Part shown: piece after piece, positions 19,650 through 27,315 of the stretch
How positions within the stretch are numbered: the first letter of the stretch is position 1
Layout of the letters: the number at the start of each line of letters is the position of its first letter
Assembly (NCBI GenBank): GCA_965656875.1
Contig: CBFHMJ010000010.1
Location: 186,001 to 250,000, forward strand
Direction: 5' to 3'
DNA length: 64,000 bases
Source: CBFHMJ01 sp965656875
GTDB taxonomy: Bacteria; Pseudomonadota; Gammaproteobacteria; Enterobacterales; Alteromonadaceae
The notes under the pieces: model-generated
Told to the model about the DNA's origin: nothing
Databases searched by the model: none
The model's input: the letters and a program-made list of their open reading frames with translations, nothing else
Position numbers and translations under genes: made by a program

Positions 19650-19672
19650 GGGGATTTATATAATATCCCGGG
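19650..19672. terminator. Hairpin between convergent rlmA and yfbV
   Basis: CGGGGAT and ATATCCCGG form a short stem overlapping the yfbV stop codon. It could end transcription from either side, but T tracts are poor. Confidence 0.35.
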
Positions 19673-20102
19673 TAAATGCCTTATCCATTTCAGTAAATGC
19701 TCGTTTCAACAAATTCGCCAGTTCTTTGTACTTAGGCTGGCGTTTTATACCATTTAACTCGCACCCCTGACTCCGCATTTTGTCGTGTATATCACGATAC
19801 CAGGCAACCATTCCCGGTGGCAATCGAGTATCTGAACGTTTACCCAACCAATACAAACCCTGAATGGGTAAAGACAATAAAAATAACGACGTTGCTATCG
19901 CCTGAGGCAAAAATTCTGTACCAAATGTTTGAAGTTGTATAGCTGCTGACAGAATCGCTAATGGAGGCATAGTTGAAATGGCCAGATTGGTCGCTTTGAT
20001 AATTCTGACTTCTGGGAATACTGCCGCCAGTTCAGCTTTTAACGGCCACGTCTGACTGTATTGCCGACCATCTTGTAATAATGTCCAAAAGCTTTTCTGC
20101 AT
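19656..20102 (-). CDS. yfbV: UPF0208 membrane protein YfbV family (DUF412)
   Basis: It is 148 aa with two membrane segments near residues 45-65 and 68-85. The signature QDGRQYSQTWPLKAELAAVF near the start, SLPIQGLYWLGKRS in the middle and LANLLKRAFTEMDKAF at the end match E. coli YfbV closely. Its biochemical role is not established. It is transcribed alone, from a long and unusual upstream region. Confidence 0.88.
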   Translation of the reverse strand: MQKSFWTLLQDGRQYSQTWPLKAELAAVFPEVRIIKATNLAISTMPPLAILSAAIQLQTFGTEFLPQAIATSLFLLSLPIQGLYWLGKRSDTRLPPGMVAWYRDIHDKMRSQGCELNGIKRQPKYKELANLLKRAFTEMDKAFTRDII

Positions 20103-20120
20103 ATAAGGCCTCGCTTAGTT

Positions 20121-20280
20121 ATCACCAATGCCACATCAATCACGGTGATCATAGTTACAAAGAAAATAGCACATAATATTCAGATCCAACAACCACACGA
20201 TAAGTATGGCCGAAAAGTTCGCCCTTTTTGCGCCATCACGTTGTATTGATCACCATGATCACACATTCAGCGCGGTGATC
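20121..20280 (-). promoter_or_regulatory. Cluster of ATCAC/GTGAT half-sites upstream of yfbV
   Basis: Half-sites occur at 20121 (ATCAC), 20139-20149 (ATCACGGTGAT, a perfect odd palindrome), 20235 (ATCAC), 20247-20261 (TGATCA CCA TGATCA) and 20275 (GTGAT). A shared half-site in both orientations within 160 bases suggests an operator array for a dimeric regulator. The regulator is unknown. Confidence 0.45.
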
Positions 20281-20508
20281 TTTTGCTCAATTGAATATTT
20301 TATGCAAAGAAAATGCACACTAATCGCATAATTAATCGTTTATTTCAGCGAGTCAGTCACATAATTCGTATATGTGCGCTAATTCTTTATAATATCCCCA
20401 ATTGCTAGACTAATTCGTTATTATTCAACAGTGATTAAAAAACGCCTAATATATTTTTATTTTTATATTTCATTAAGTTAAAACGTTAAAACACATTAAT
20501 CAACAAAC

Positions 20509-20527
20509 TTATCCACAGTTTCTGTGG
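20509..20527 (+). promoter_or_regulatory. Perfect DnaA box inside a short hairpin
   Basis: TTATCCACA (20509-20517) is the consensus DnaA box. Its CCACAG pairs with CTGTGG (20513-20527, loop TTT). Only one strict box is visible, so this is more likely a regulatory or titration site than a replication origin. Confidence 0.5.
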
Positions 20528-20840
20528 AAAAATGTAATAAATCTCCAATAAACGGGAGCTTATAAAAACCAGCCTGAGATTTAATATAAATTATGTTTTT
20601 TAATGCTTTTACATTCTTTCGCTCTTATACCTCTATAAAAACACTGTTTAGTGATACAGTACTTTCAAATCATGCAAATTAATTATCCTTTCCAACCCTC
20701 AAAAAGGTTTACATATGCATGTAGTTATACCGACCAGGCCATATAAACAAAAAATATGCGGTTAATTTCACCGTCTCTCTTGCCTAAGTTGAGGTAGCTT
20801 TGTCAGAATTAGTCCACATTTAATCACCAGTTGAATTGTT

Positions 20841-21236
20841 ATGTCCCGGCAGACACTCGAACTATTACAGGAATCTTTTAGCATTCACACGTTTCCACCT
20901 GAAGCATCCATTCCAGATGTTGTGTTCAGCTCACCGATTTATTTCATTGGCAAAACATATGATGAAGTTTCTATCGTATGCCCTGAATCGTTAATACTGG
21001 ACAGCGTTGAACGGGAAGACGGTTGGGGTTGTCTTGAAGTGCTTGGCCCATTAGGTTTTTCATTAACCGGTATTCTGGCCAATATATCCGGCGTGCTGGC
21101 CCGTGCAAAAATCAGCATTTTTGCCATCTCAACCTTCGATACGGATTATCTACTAATCAAACAAGACAATATTGAAGATGCCATTTCCGCGCTACGCAAT
21201 GAGGGTTATCAGGTTATTGTGCCTGATTACGCCTGA
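20841..21236 (+). CDS. ACT-domain protein
   Basis: It is 131 aa and probably cytoplasmic. The C-terminal half, with SLTGILANISGVLARAKISI and the strand FAISTFDTDYLLIK, is a typical ACT fold, a small-molecule (often amino-acid) sensing domain. The whole protein resembles the small ACT_7/CASTOR-like family with a paired N-terminal half. Its ligand and role are unknown. It is the first gene after the long intergenic region, separated by 129 bases from the EIIA-like gene. Confidence 0.8.
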   Translation: MSRQTLELLQESFSIHTFPPEASIPDVVFSSPIYFIGKTYDEVSIVCPESLILDSVEREDGWGCLEVLGPLGFSLTGILANISGVLARAKISIFAISTFDTDYLLIKQDNIEDAISALRNEGYQVIVPDYA

Positions 21237-21365
21237 TACACTCACTTAGTCCCCGGTATAACAAATACAGGACTCATTCTGCTAAAAATGTGGCATCGTT
21301 ACCGGATGCCACCCCAAAGCCTGCTCACGAGCCCAAAAATAGCGAACAACGGTTAAAAAACAATT

Positions 21366-21887
21366 ATGGTGCAGCTTAACAGTAATCTCTTTTTTACCAC
21401 GCCGGATGAGACGCCTCCCGGTGTTGTTATCACCGCACCCATTTCAGGTGAAGTTCTACCCATTGAAGATCATACCGAAGCGCTCTTTTCCAACCGGACA
21501 CTGGGCGAAGGCGTTGTACTAAAAATCACCGGCAATCAGATCATTGCCCCCTTTGACGGCTCTGTGCTTGAGCTACCCACGACTGGCCATCGTATTCAGC
21601 TGGTTTCTGACAACGGCATCCGACTATTAATTACTATGGGTAGCCATTGTAATGAACTCATGGGACAAGGATTTAAACTTAACGTCCGACAAGGCCAGGC
21701 CATAAAACAAGGGCAATTACTGCTGCAATTTGATATAAGATTGCTCCAGTCAGTAAATCCGGCCCTTGAATGTCCGGTTATCATCACCAACAGTGAAAAA
21801 CTCGGTCAGATCTATGTATCTCGACGTCGTATCACACAAGGTGAAGATCCGTTGTTTACATTAATTAAAAAGAAAGAAAAACTATGA
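21366..21887 (+). CDS. EIIA-Glc-like PTS protein lacking the phosphorylated histidine
   Basis: A 173-aa EIIA-Glc (Crr) fold. ITAPISGEVLPIED, IIAPFDGSVLELP, GQGFKLNVRQGQ and LLQFDI align directly with Crr. His75, which supports phosphotransfer in Crr, is kept (TTGHRIQL). The phospho-accepting His90 of Crr (VHFG) is Thr here (LLITMGSHC). A His lies three residues further on but out of register. It therefore probably cannot take part in ordinary sugar PTS phosphorylation and may be regulatory. Its stop overlaps the next gene by four bases. No other PTS genes are in the window. Confidence 0.82.
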   Translation: MVQLNSNLFFTTPDETPPGVVITAPISGEVLPIEDHTEALFSNRTLGEGVVLKITGNQIIAPFDGSVLELPTTGHRIQLVSDNGIRLLITMGSHCNELMGQGFKLNVRQGQAIKQGQLLLQFDIRLLQSVNPALECPVIITNSEKLGQIYVSRRRITQGEDPLFTLIKKKEKL

Positions 21888-22231
21888 CTACTATCTTTGG
21901 CATCAAGAATTGCGACACCATTAAAAAAGCCAAAAAATGGCTCGACGACAATAATATCGAATACACGTTCCACGATTACCGGGTGGATGGTGTTGACAAA
22001 GCAATGCTTGAAACCTTTGTCGCAGAACTCGGTTGGGAAAATCTGTTAAACAAACGTGGGACAACGTGGCGTCAGTTACCCGACGAGGTGAAAAATAGTG
22101 TTGATGCTGAAAAAGCTTTAGACATTATGATTGAAAACCCGGCTATTATTAAACGACCTGTATTGCAGGATGGTGATAACTACCACCTTGGCTTCAAAGC
22201 CGATCAGTACCAGACTTTCTTTAATCAATGA
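21884..22231 (+). CDS. ArsC/Spx-type reductase family protein (YffB-like)
   Basis: A 115-aa thioredoxin-fold protein of the ArsC/Spx superfamily. IFGIKNCDTIKKAKKWLD carries the single N-terminal Cys, followed by TFHDYRVDG and the late KRPVL segment. It resembles E. coli YffB, which also precedes dapE. Family members are thought to be glutathione-dependent thiol reductases, but a specific substrate is not established. It overlaps the EIIA-like gene by ATGA, indicating one transcript. Confidence 0.86.
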   Translation: MTTIFGIKNCDTIKKAKKWLDDNNIEYTFHDYRVDGVDKAMLETFVAELGWENLLNKRGTTWRQLPDEVKNSVDAEKALDIMIENPAIIKRPVLQDGDNYHLGFKADQYQTFFNQ

Positions 22232-22309
22232 CAACGTTAGCTACATAGCGATTAACGCTGTCCCCGGCGGCTCAGGTAGTCGCCTGCAACAATAAACATT
22301 TGAATCAAT

Positions 22310-23455
22310 ATGTCAGAAGCCTTATCCCCTGTTACTCAACTCACCGGTGAACTCATCTCACGCCGCTCTGTTACTCCCACTGACGAAGGTTGTCAGGACA
22401 TTATCGGTGATCGTCTTAAAAAACTCGGTTTTACACTGGAGTCCATGTTTTTTGAAGACACATTAAACTTATGGGCCAGAAAAGGTGATCAGGATCCCGT
22501 TTTCTGTTTTGCCGGTCATACCGATGTAGTGCCTACCGGTCCTGAAGAAAACTGGACTTACCCTCCTTTTACTCCAACCATCGTCGGCGATACATTATAT
22601 GGCCGTGGTGCGGCGGATATGAAAGGCAGTCTTGCAGCCATGGTTGTCGCAACAGAACGTTTTATTGCAGAAAACCCTGATCATAAAGGCTCAATCGCAT
22701 TTCTTATTACCAGCGACGAAGAAGGCCCTTTTATCAATGGCACCGTCAGAGTGATGGATACGCTGATGCAACGCGATGAAAAGATAACCTGGTGCGTTGT
22801 GGGTGAACCATCCAGTACAGCCACTGTCGGTGATGTCATTAAAGTTGGACGTCGTGGCTCGCTCAGTGGCAACTTGACTATCAAGGGTATTCAAGGCCAT
22901 GTTGCCTATCCACAACTGGCTAAAAATCCTTATCATGAATCCGCATTAGCGCTGGCTGAACTGGTTCAGATCGAATGGGATCAAGGTAATGAGTTCTTCC
23001 CACCAACCAGTTTTCAGATTTCTAATATTAACGGTGGCACTGGCGCAACTAACGTCATACCTGGTTCTCTCAATGTATTATTCAATTTGCGGTATTCAAC
23101 GGAGACAACCGCAGAAAACATTATCAATACCATTGAACAGCACCTGGACTCTCACCAACTGGATTACAGCATCGACTGGACATTTAACGGACTTCCTTTC
23201 TTAACAGAACACGGTGAACTACTGGACGCCGCTGTTGATGCAGTCTCCTCAGTGACAGATACGCAACCTGAATTACTTACCACAGGTGGCACATCTGATG
23301 GTCGTTTCATTGCACCAACTGGTGCTAAAGTCATTGAGCTGGGGCCGGTGAATGCGTCGATTCATAAAGTAGATGAGCACGTTTCAGTCAGCGATCTCGA
23401 TAAACTGTCAGAAATGTATCTTAATATACTCAGAAATCTGTTAGCGGCTGACTAA
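22310..23455 (+). CDS. dapE: Succinyl-diaminopimelate desuccinylase
   Basis: It hydrolyses N-succinyl-LL-diaminopimelate to LL-DAP and succinate in lysine and peptidoglycan synthesis. It is 381 aa. The di-zinc ligands are visible in FAGHTDVVPTG (His), GRGAADMKG (Asp), TSDEEGP (catalytic and metal Glu pair) and the late SIHKVDEHV (His). The domain order is the usual M20 peptidase with a dimerisation insert. It is next to the yffB-like gene, as in E. coli. Confidence 0.97.
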   Translation: MSEALSPVTQLTGELISRRSVTPTDEGCQDIIGDRLKKLGFTLESMFFEDTLNLWARKGDQDPVFCFAGHTDVVPTGPEENWTYPPFTPTIVGDTLYGRGAADMKGSLAAMVVATERFIAENPDHKGSIAFLITSDEEGPFINGTVRVMDTLMQRDEKITWCVVGEPSSTATVGDVIKVGRRGSLSGNLTIKGIQGHVAYPQLAKNPYHESALALAELVQIEWDQGNEFFPPTSFQISNINGGTGATNVIPGSLNVLFNLRYSTETTAENIINTIEQHLDSHQLDYSIDWTFNGLPFLTEHGELLDAAVDAVSSVTDTQPELLTTGGTSDGRFIAPTGAKVIELGPVNASIHKVDEHVSVSDLDKLSEMYLNILRNLLAAD

Positions 23456-23497
23456 GTCGCTATACGCCTCACGATTTATTCATTTTACGGAGCGCTC

Positions 23498-24190
23498 ATG
23501 AATATCAATGCGTTAACTGGACAAGAGCAGGATCATCTCGCTCGTTTCACCTCGAATCATAAGTTACACCGAGGCATTCTCACTCCGTTTTCGCAGCTCC
23601 AGCAGGCCGCTTCAGAACACGGCATTGCTCTGTTTATTGTCAGTAGCTTTCGTAGTTTTGATCGGCAATTAGCCATCTGGAATGGCAAGTTCACGGGTGA
23701 AAGAACCGTTTACGATGATAAGAACCATCCAATAGACATGAGCCAGTTGGATGAATGGGAAAAATGTCAGGCGATTTTAAGATTTTCGGCATTACCTGGC
23801 GCAAGTCGTCATCACTGGGGAACGGACCTTGATGTTTTTGATCGAAATGCCGTTTCCAATTCTTATCAGGTTGAATTGACGCATCAGGAGTACAGTTACG
23901 ACGGTCCATTCAGTAAGTTGGTTTCCTTCCTTGAAAATCACGCAGAGAAATTCGGTTTTTTCCTCCCCTATCAACACTATCAGGGAGGCGTTGCTCGTGA
24001 ACCCTGGCATATTTCGTATCAACCACTTGCCACTCATTTTCAATCCCGTCTTTCCACCCAGGCATTGCGGGATGTCATCAGTACTGCCAATATTGAAGGA
24101 AGAGCATCGATTTTGGCTAATCTGGATTTGATTGTGGAGCAATATGTCATGAATATATGCCAACCCACGACACAGGAGTCTGGCTCATGA
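23498..24190 (+). CDS. M15-family (VanY-type) D-alanyl-D-alanine carboxypeptidase-like protein
   Basis: It is 230 aa. The zinc site SRHHWGTDLDVF and the second His in EPWHISY match M15B/VanY peptidases, which cut D-Ala from peptidoglycan stem peptides. VSSFRSFDRQLAIWNGKF is the usual N-terminal signature. There is no obvious signal peptide or membrane anchor, so its location and true substrate are uncertain. Its stop overlaps the start of the next membrane-protein gene. Confidence 0.85.
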   Translation: MNINALTGQEQDHLARFTSNHKLHRGILTPFSQLQQAASEHGIALFIVSSFRSFDRQLAIWNGKFTGERTVYDDKNHPIDMSQLDEWEKCQAILRFSALPGASRHHWGTDLDVFDRNAVSNSYQVELTHQEYSYDGPFSKLVSFLENHAEKFGFFLPYQHYQGGVAREPWHISYQPLATHFQSRLSTQALRDVISTANIEGRASILANLDLIVEQYVMNICQPTTQESGS

Positions 24191-24411
24191 GTACTGGATG
24201 GATCATTGCCATTGTTGTAGTTGTACTTGCCTTTATCGTCAGCAACATCATGTTGTTACGGCGTAGTAAGTCATTTAAGTACGATCCTGAGAAAGTGAAG
24301 CCATTGCCCATAGAAGATGATGACGACTGGCCATCATCCGCTTCGACTGGGAAAGCCAAAGATGCTCAGTCTGACGATACTAAACCGGCCAGAAAACCAG
24401 ACGACCATTAA
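24187..24411 (+). CDS. Small single-pass membrane protein (DUF2897-like)
   Basis: It is 74 aa. A single hydrophobic segment at residues 4-24 (GWIIAIVVVVLAFIVSNIML) is followed by an acidic, hydrophilic tail. This resembles the small DUF2897 family. The ATG at 24187 overlaps the peptidase stop (ATGA) and has GGAG upstream. An in-frame ATG ten codons earlier lies inside the peptidase gene. Function unknown. Confidence 0.7.
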   Translation: MSTGWIIAIVVVVLAFIVSNIMLLRRSKSFKYDPEKVKPLPIEDDDDWPSSASTGKAKDAQSDDTKPARKPDDH

Positions 24412-24416
24412 AAATT

Positions 24417-24797
24417 ATGCAACCCATCTACCCATTCAGAGCAAAAGCAAAACGAGTCAAGAATCGACGACCTGACGTACTTGAGCAGCAACAAGCTCGT
24501 TTGTATTTGACGGCAGTTTTTCGAAAACTTGCGTCTGAACCGGATCTGATAGCTGTCGTAAAAGAAAATATCGATACATTCAAAGGTAAGCAGCACATTC
24601 GCAATAGTGCAAAAAAGACATTGGCTCGACTTGAATGGCATTTTGATGCTGAACAACCCGATATCGAATTACTGGCAACAGAAGTGCTTGCAGATGATTA
24701 TATCGGGCAAAAGTATCGGGAGTTTCCACTTCTCTTTAAAGGCGTATTAACCGAAGATGAGCGTTTCGAAGCTCTTTCAGCTACTTTTACTCCGTAA
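24417..24797 (+). CDS. Conserved-looking protein of unknown function
   Basis: A 126-aa soluble protein, basic in its first 30 residues and otherwise alpha-helical, with no motif I recognise. It begins six bases after the stop of the small membrane protein, so it is probably the last gene of the dapE-side transcript. It ends 15 bases before the convergent kinase gene. Not assigned to any family. Confidence 0.6.
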   Translation: MQPIYPFRAKAKRVKNRRPDVLEQQQARLYLTAVFRKLASEPDLIAVVKENIDTFKGKQHIRNSAKKTLARLEWHFDAEQPDIELLATEVLADDYIGQKYREFPLLFKGVLTEDERFEALSATFTP

Positions 24798-24811
24798 AAT
24801 AAGTCCTCTCC

Positions 24812-26746
24812 TCAAAGCAACTCATCGTTATCCTTACAACTACCTTTTTCTATCGGTATTTCAATATGATAACGAAGCCCCTGGTTTTTTTGGCTCTCAA
24901 CCTGAATGCTTCCACCCATTCGCTGTGTGATCAGGTTATAAACGATATGGGTGCCAAGTCCTGTCCCACCCTGATTACGTCGTGTGGTAAAAAACGGATC
25001 AAAGAGCTTTTGTAACAATTCCGGATTCATTCCATTACCATCATCAGCGTAATTCACCACTAGTTTGTTATTGTTGTAGCTGATATCGATAGTGATCTCT
25101 CCGTTATCTTTGCCTGAAAACCCATGGAGTAATGAATTAAGAATCAGGTTTGACAGCACTTGATATAAACCACTGGTATCCAGACAAAGTTCTATCGCTT
25201 CACAATTGACGACTATCCGATAAGGTGTGTGCTTAAATTTGGGGCCCAACGTTAATAACACTTCGTCAACGAATGCCTTAATGTTTACTTCACGAGTAAC
25301 ATCCAGACTCTGGTCCGTCGCAATCTGTTTGAAACTTTGTATCAGATCAGATGCTCGGGTTGCAGCCTTCAAACAAGACGCCAGCGTTTCTTCACCTCTG
25401 GTCAGGAATTGATCAAACTCACTCGCTTTAACTTTGCCACTGTCGAATGATTTACGCATTTCCTGTTGCCTTTCCAACAGATAGCTACTAGCCGTTACAC
25501 AAATGCCTACCGGGGTATTTATCTCATGAGAGATGCCCGCAACCAGATTCCCCAACGATGCAAACTTCTCCTGTTGCACCAACTCAGTTTGCGCGGCCTC
25601 TAACTCTTCCAGCGCTTTTGCTTTTGCAGCCGTCTCCATCGTTAGTTCATCCTGGAAGCGCTTGTTTTCACGTTCAATAAAACTAAGCACAAGATAAAAC
25701 AGTGCAATTCCACTAATCAGAACAATTAAACGTGTAAAAAATACCGATACCAGTAATTGGTTTCGCTCATCAAAAAAACGCTGTGTCTGTGTAACAAATA
25801 TCAAAAATCCAATTCGCTGATTTCCCACGTCAAGCTCGGGAAACACCCCTATTCCCAATGTTTTATCTATCGTAAAAAAATAAGTGTCTTTCTTGTTGAA
25901 CTGCTCCTCAATTCCTTGAATGAAGTCTTCTGTAATGATGGGGTTTGTATTACGCCCAAACACCAGATAATCCTGTGAAAGATCCTGATAAAGCCGTCGA
26001 TTCTCTGATTGCTCTATTTTGTTTTTGTCTAAATCCACCACGAATCGTTTATCAATAAACTCTATAACGGACAGCGGCTGAAATGCTTCCAGTTCATGGT
26101 GCAATTTGCCGACATCAATGCCAGCCTCAAGATACCCGACAACATTTTGATTATCGTAAACTGGCAAAACCGTCCGTAAGGTTAGCCCGCCGGTAAAACC
26201 AAACTCAAGTCCACTAAAACTTTCACCTTCTCTGGCCGCTCGTTGAAATGATTCACGAGAGATGACATCACCATATCGTGCGGGTTCATGAGCTCTCAAA
26301 AACACGCTGCCAGTCTCGTCAATAAAATAAAGGTGAGTAATTTCAGACGTTTTTCGCATAAAACTGAAAATAGAACCTATCTCTTTTTCTAATAGTTTTC
26401 GTTCTCTGTCTTTCATGAATGTCATCAATTTTTCATTGCGACTTAACTGAAATAATGCGGCTTCAAGTAGTTGAGAATGGATAAAGATACTCTGTTGGTA
26501 GGCTGAATATGCCTCCTGCATTTGCTCCGTTATACGCTCAGTCATCGAACGAGATTCATGGTAAAACGTTAGCAAAGTATGAATAGTAAATGTTGCGATC
26601 CAAATTGACGTAAACGCCAGAATAATTGGCGTTTTAATGTGTTTTCCGTTTTGTGTAATGTAGTTGATTGCCTGATCGATTGAAAACATACGTATCTGGA
26701 TGCCCTGATGTGTGCGTAAAGGGGCAGTGTTTATCCAAAACTGCAT
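24812..26746 (-). CDS. Membrane sensor histidine kinase with periplasmic Cache-like domain
   Basis: It is 644 aa. TM1 is at about residues 39-61. A periplasmic sensor of about 270 residues (with RAHEPARYGD, as in Cache domains) leads to TM2 at about 331-356, then a coiled coil. The phospho-acceptor His407 lies in GISHEINTPVG. The ATP-binding domain has NLILNSLLHG, DDGNGM, FDPFFTTR and GGTGLGTHIV. No response regulator is adjacent, so the target is unknown. The start could be 19 codons later. It converges on the dapE-side operon. It is related in its H-box to the GAF protein at 34699, which has lost the His. Confidence 0.9.
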   Translation of the reverse strand: MQFWINTAPLRTHQGIQIRMFSIDQAINYITQNGKHIKTPIILAFTSIWIATFTIHTLLTFYHESRSMTERITEQMQEAYSAYQQSIFIHSQLLEAALFQLSRNEKLMTFMKDRERKLLEKEIGSIFSFMRKTSEITHLYFIDETGSVFLRAHEPARYGDVISRESFQRAAREGESFSGLEFGFTGGLTLRTVLPVYDNQNVVGYLEAGIDVGKLHHELEAFQPLSVIEFIDKRFVVDLDKNKIEQSENRRLYQDLSQDYLVFGRNTNPIITEDFIQGIEEQFNKKDTYFFTIDKTLGIGVFPELDVGNQRIGFLIFVTQTQRFFDERNQLLVSVFFTRLIVLISGIALFYLVLSFIERENKRFQDELTMETAAKAKALEELEAAQTELVQQEKFASLGNLVAGISHEINTPVGICVTASSYLLERQQEMRKSFDSGKVKASEFDQFLTRGEETLASCLKAATRASDLIQSFKQIATDQSLDVTREVNIKAFVDEVLLTLGPKFKHTPYRIVVNCEAIELCLDTSGLYQVLSNLILNSLLHGFSGKDNGEITIDISYNNNKLVVNYADDGNGMNPELLQKLFDPFFTTRRNQGGTGLGTHIVYNLITQRMGGSIQVESQKNQGLRYHIEIPIEKGSCKDNDELL

Positions 26747-27315
26747 GTTAAGCCTGGTTCAGAACATCAGGCGTCGCAAGCAAATAAATTAATTTTTATG
26801 AATTACCCTCATGGTAAATTACCTTTGTAAATCATGCAGACAAAGCTTTAAGCGCCACTATTTCGCAGACCAGAGCAGTTCTGTTAAAAAACACCTCATT
26901 TTTGAAAGTTTTACCGTTGTCATTAAAGAACCTCAGGGTCTTTTAGCCCTCGAAGGTGATTTTTTTCAGCCGCTTGTCGTATCCATGCAATCATTTAACC
27001 CATGAATGAATTGGTTTAAATGGTAAATACTCCCTTCACGCTTCATAAACTAACTCACTGAAACCACTAAATTATTCAACATACTGAACAATAACATTCA
27101 ACATTAAGGATATAAGATATAACAAAAATCACCTTTATTGAGACAGGAACAATCACGTATAGTCGCCTCCGCTTTTTTTCGATTAAGGGTAATCGAGAGT
27201 TTGTAGCTATAAACTTTAAGCAGGGGCCAATAAGCTGGAGTTTGATCGTTATCAAGTGCTTATTGCCAGGATTCAATTGCCACTACGGCAAAAAGTTCAA
27301 ACGGAGATTAGGGAA
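26747..27315. other. Intergenic region between kinase and GlyGly-CTERM gene
   Basis: About 570 AT-rich bases between divergent genes. A 64-codon frame at 26811-27005 has no ribosome site and I do not call it. A small palindrome GGTAAATTACC occurs at about 26814. No clear promoter was identified. Confidence 0.5.

Larger units (their letters stand above)
20103..20840. other. Long AT-rich intergenic region with palindrome cluster and DnaA box
   Basis: About 740 bases between divergent yfbV and the ACT-domain gene. The first 180 bases contain repeated ATCAC/GTGAT motifs and several GATC sites. The middle is very AT-rich. A perfect DnaA box and hairpin lie at 20509-20527. No ORF is supported. The individual sites are listed separately. 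Confidence 0.7.

Noticed and set aside
20103..20840. Chromosomal replication origin
   Set aside because: It is AT-rich with GATC sites and one perfect DnaA box, but there is no box cluster and no dnaA, dnaN, mnmG or rpmH neighbour. Kept only as a regulatory-region finding.
26811..27005. 64-codon frame between the kinase and the GlyGly-CTERM gene
   Set aside because: No ribosome site and unremarkable composition.
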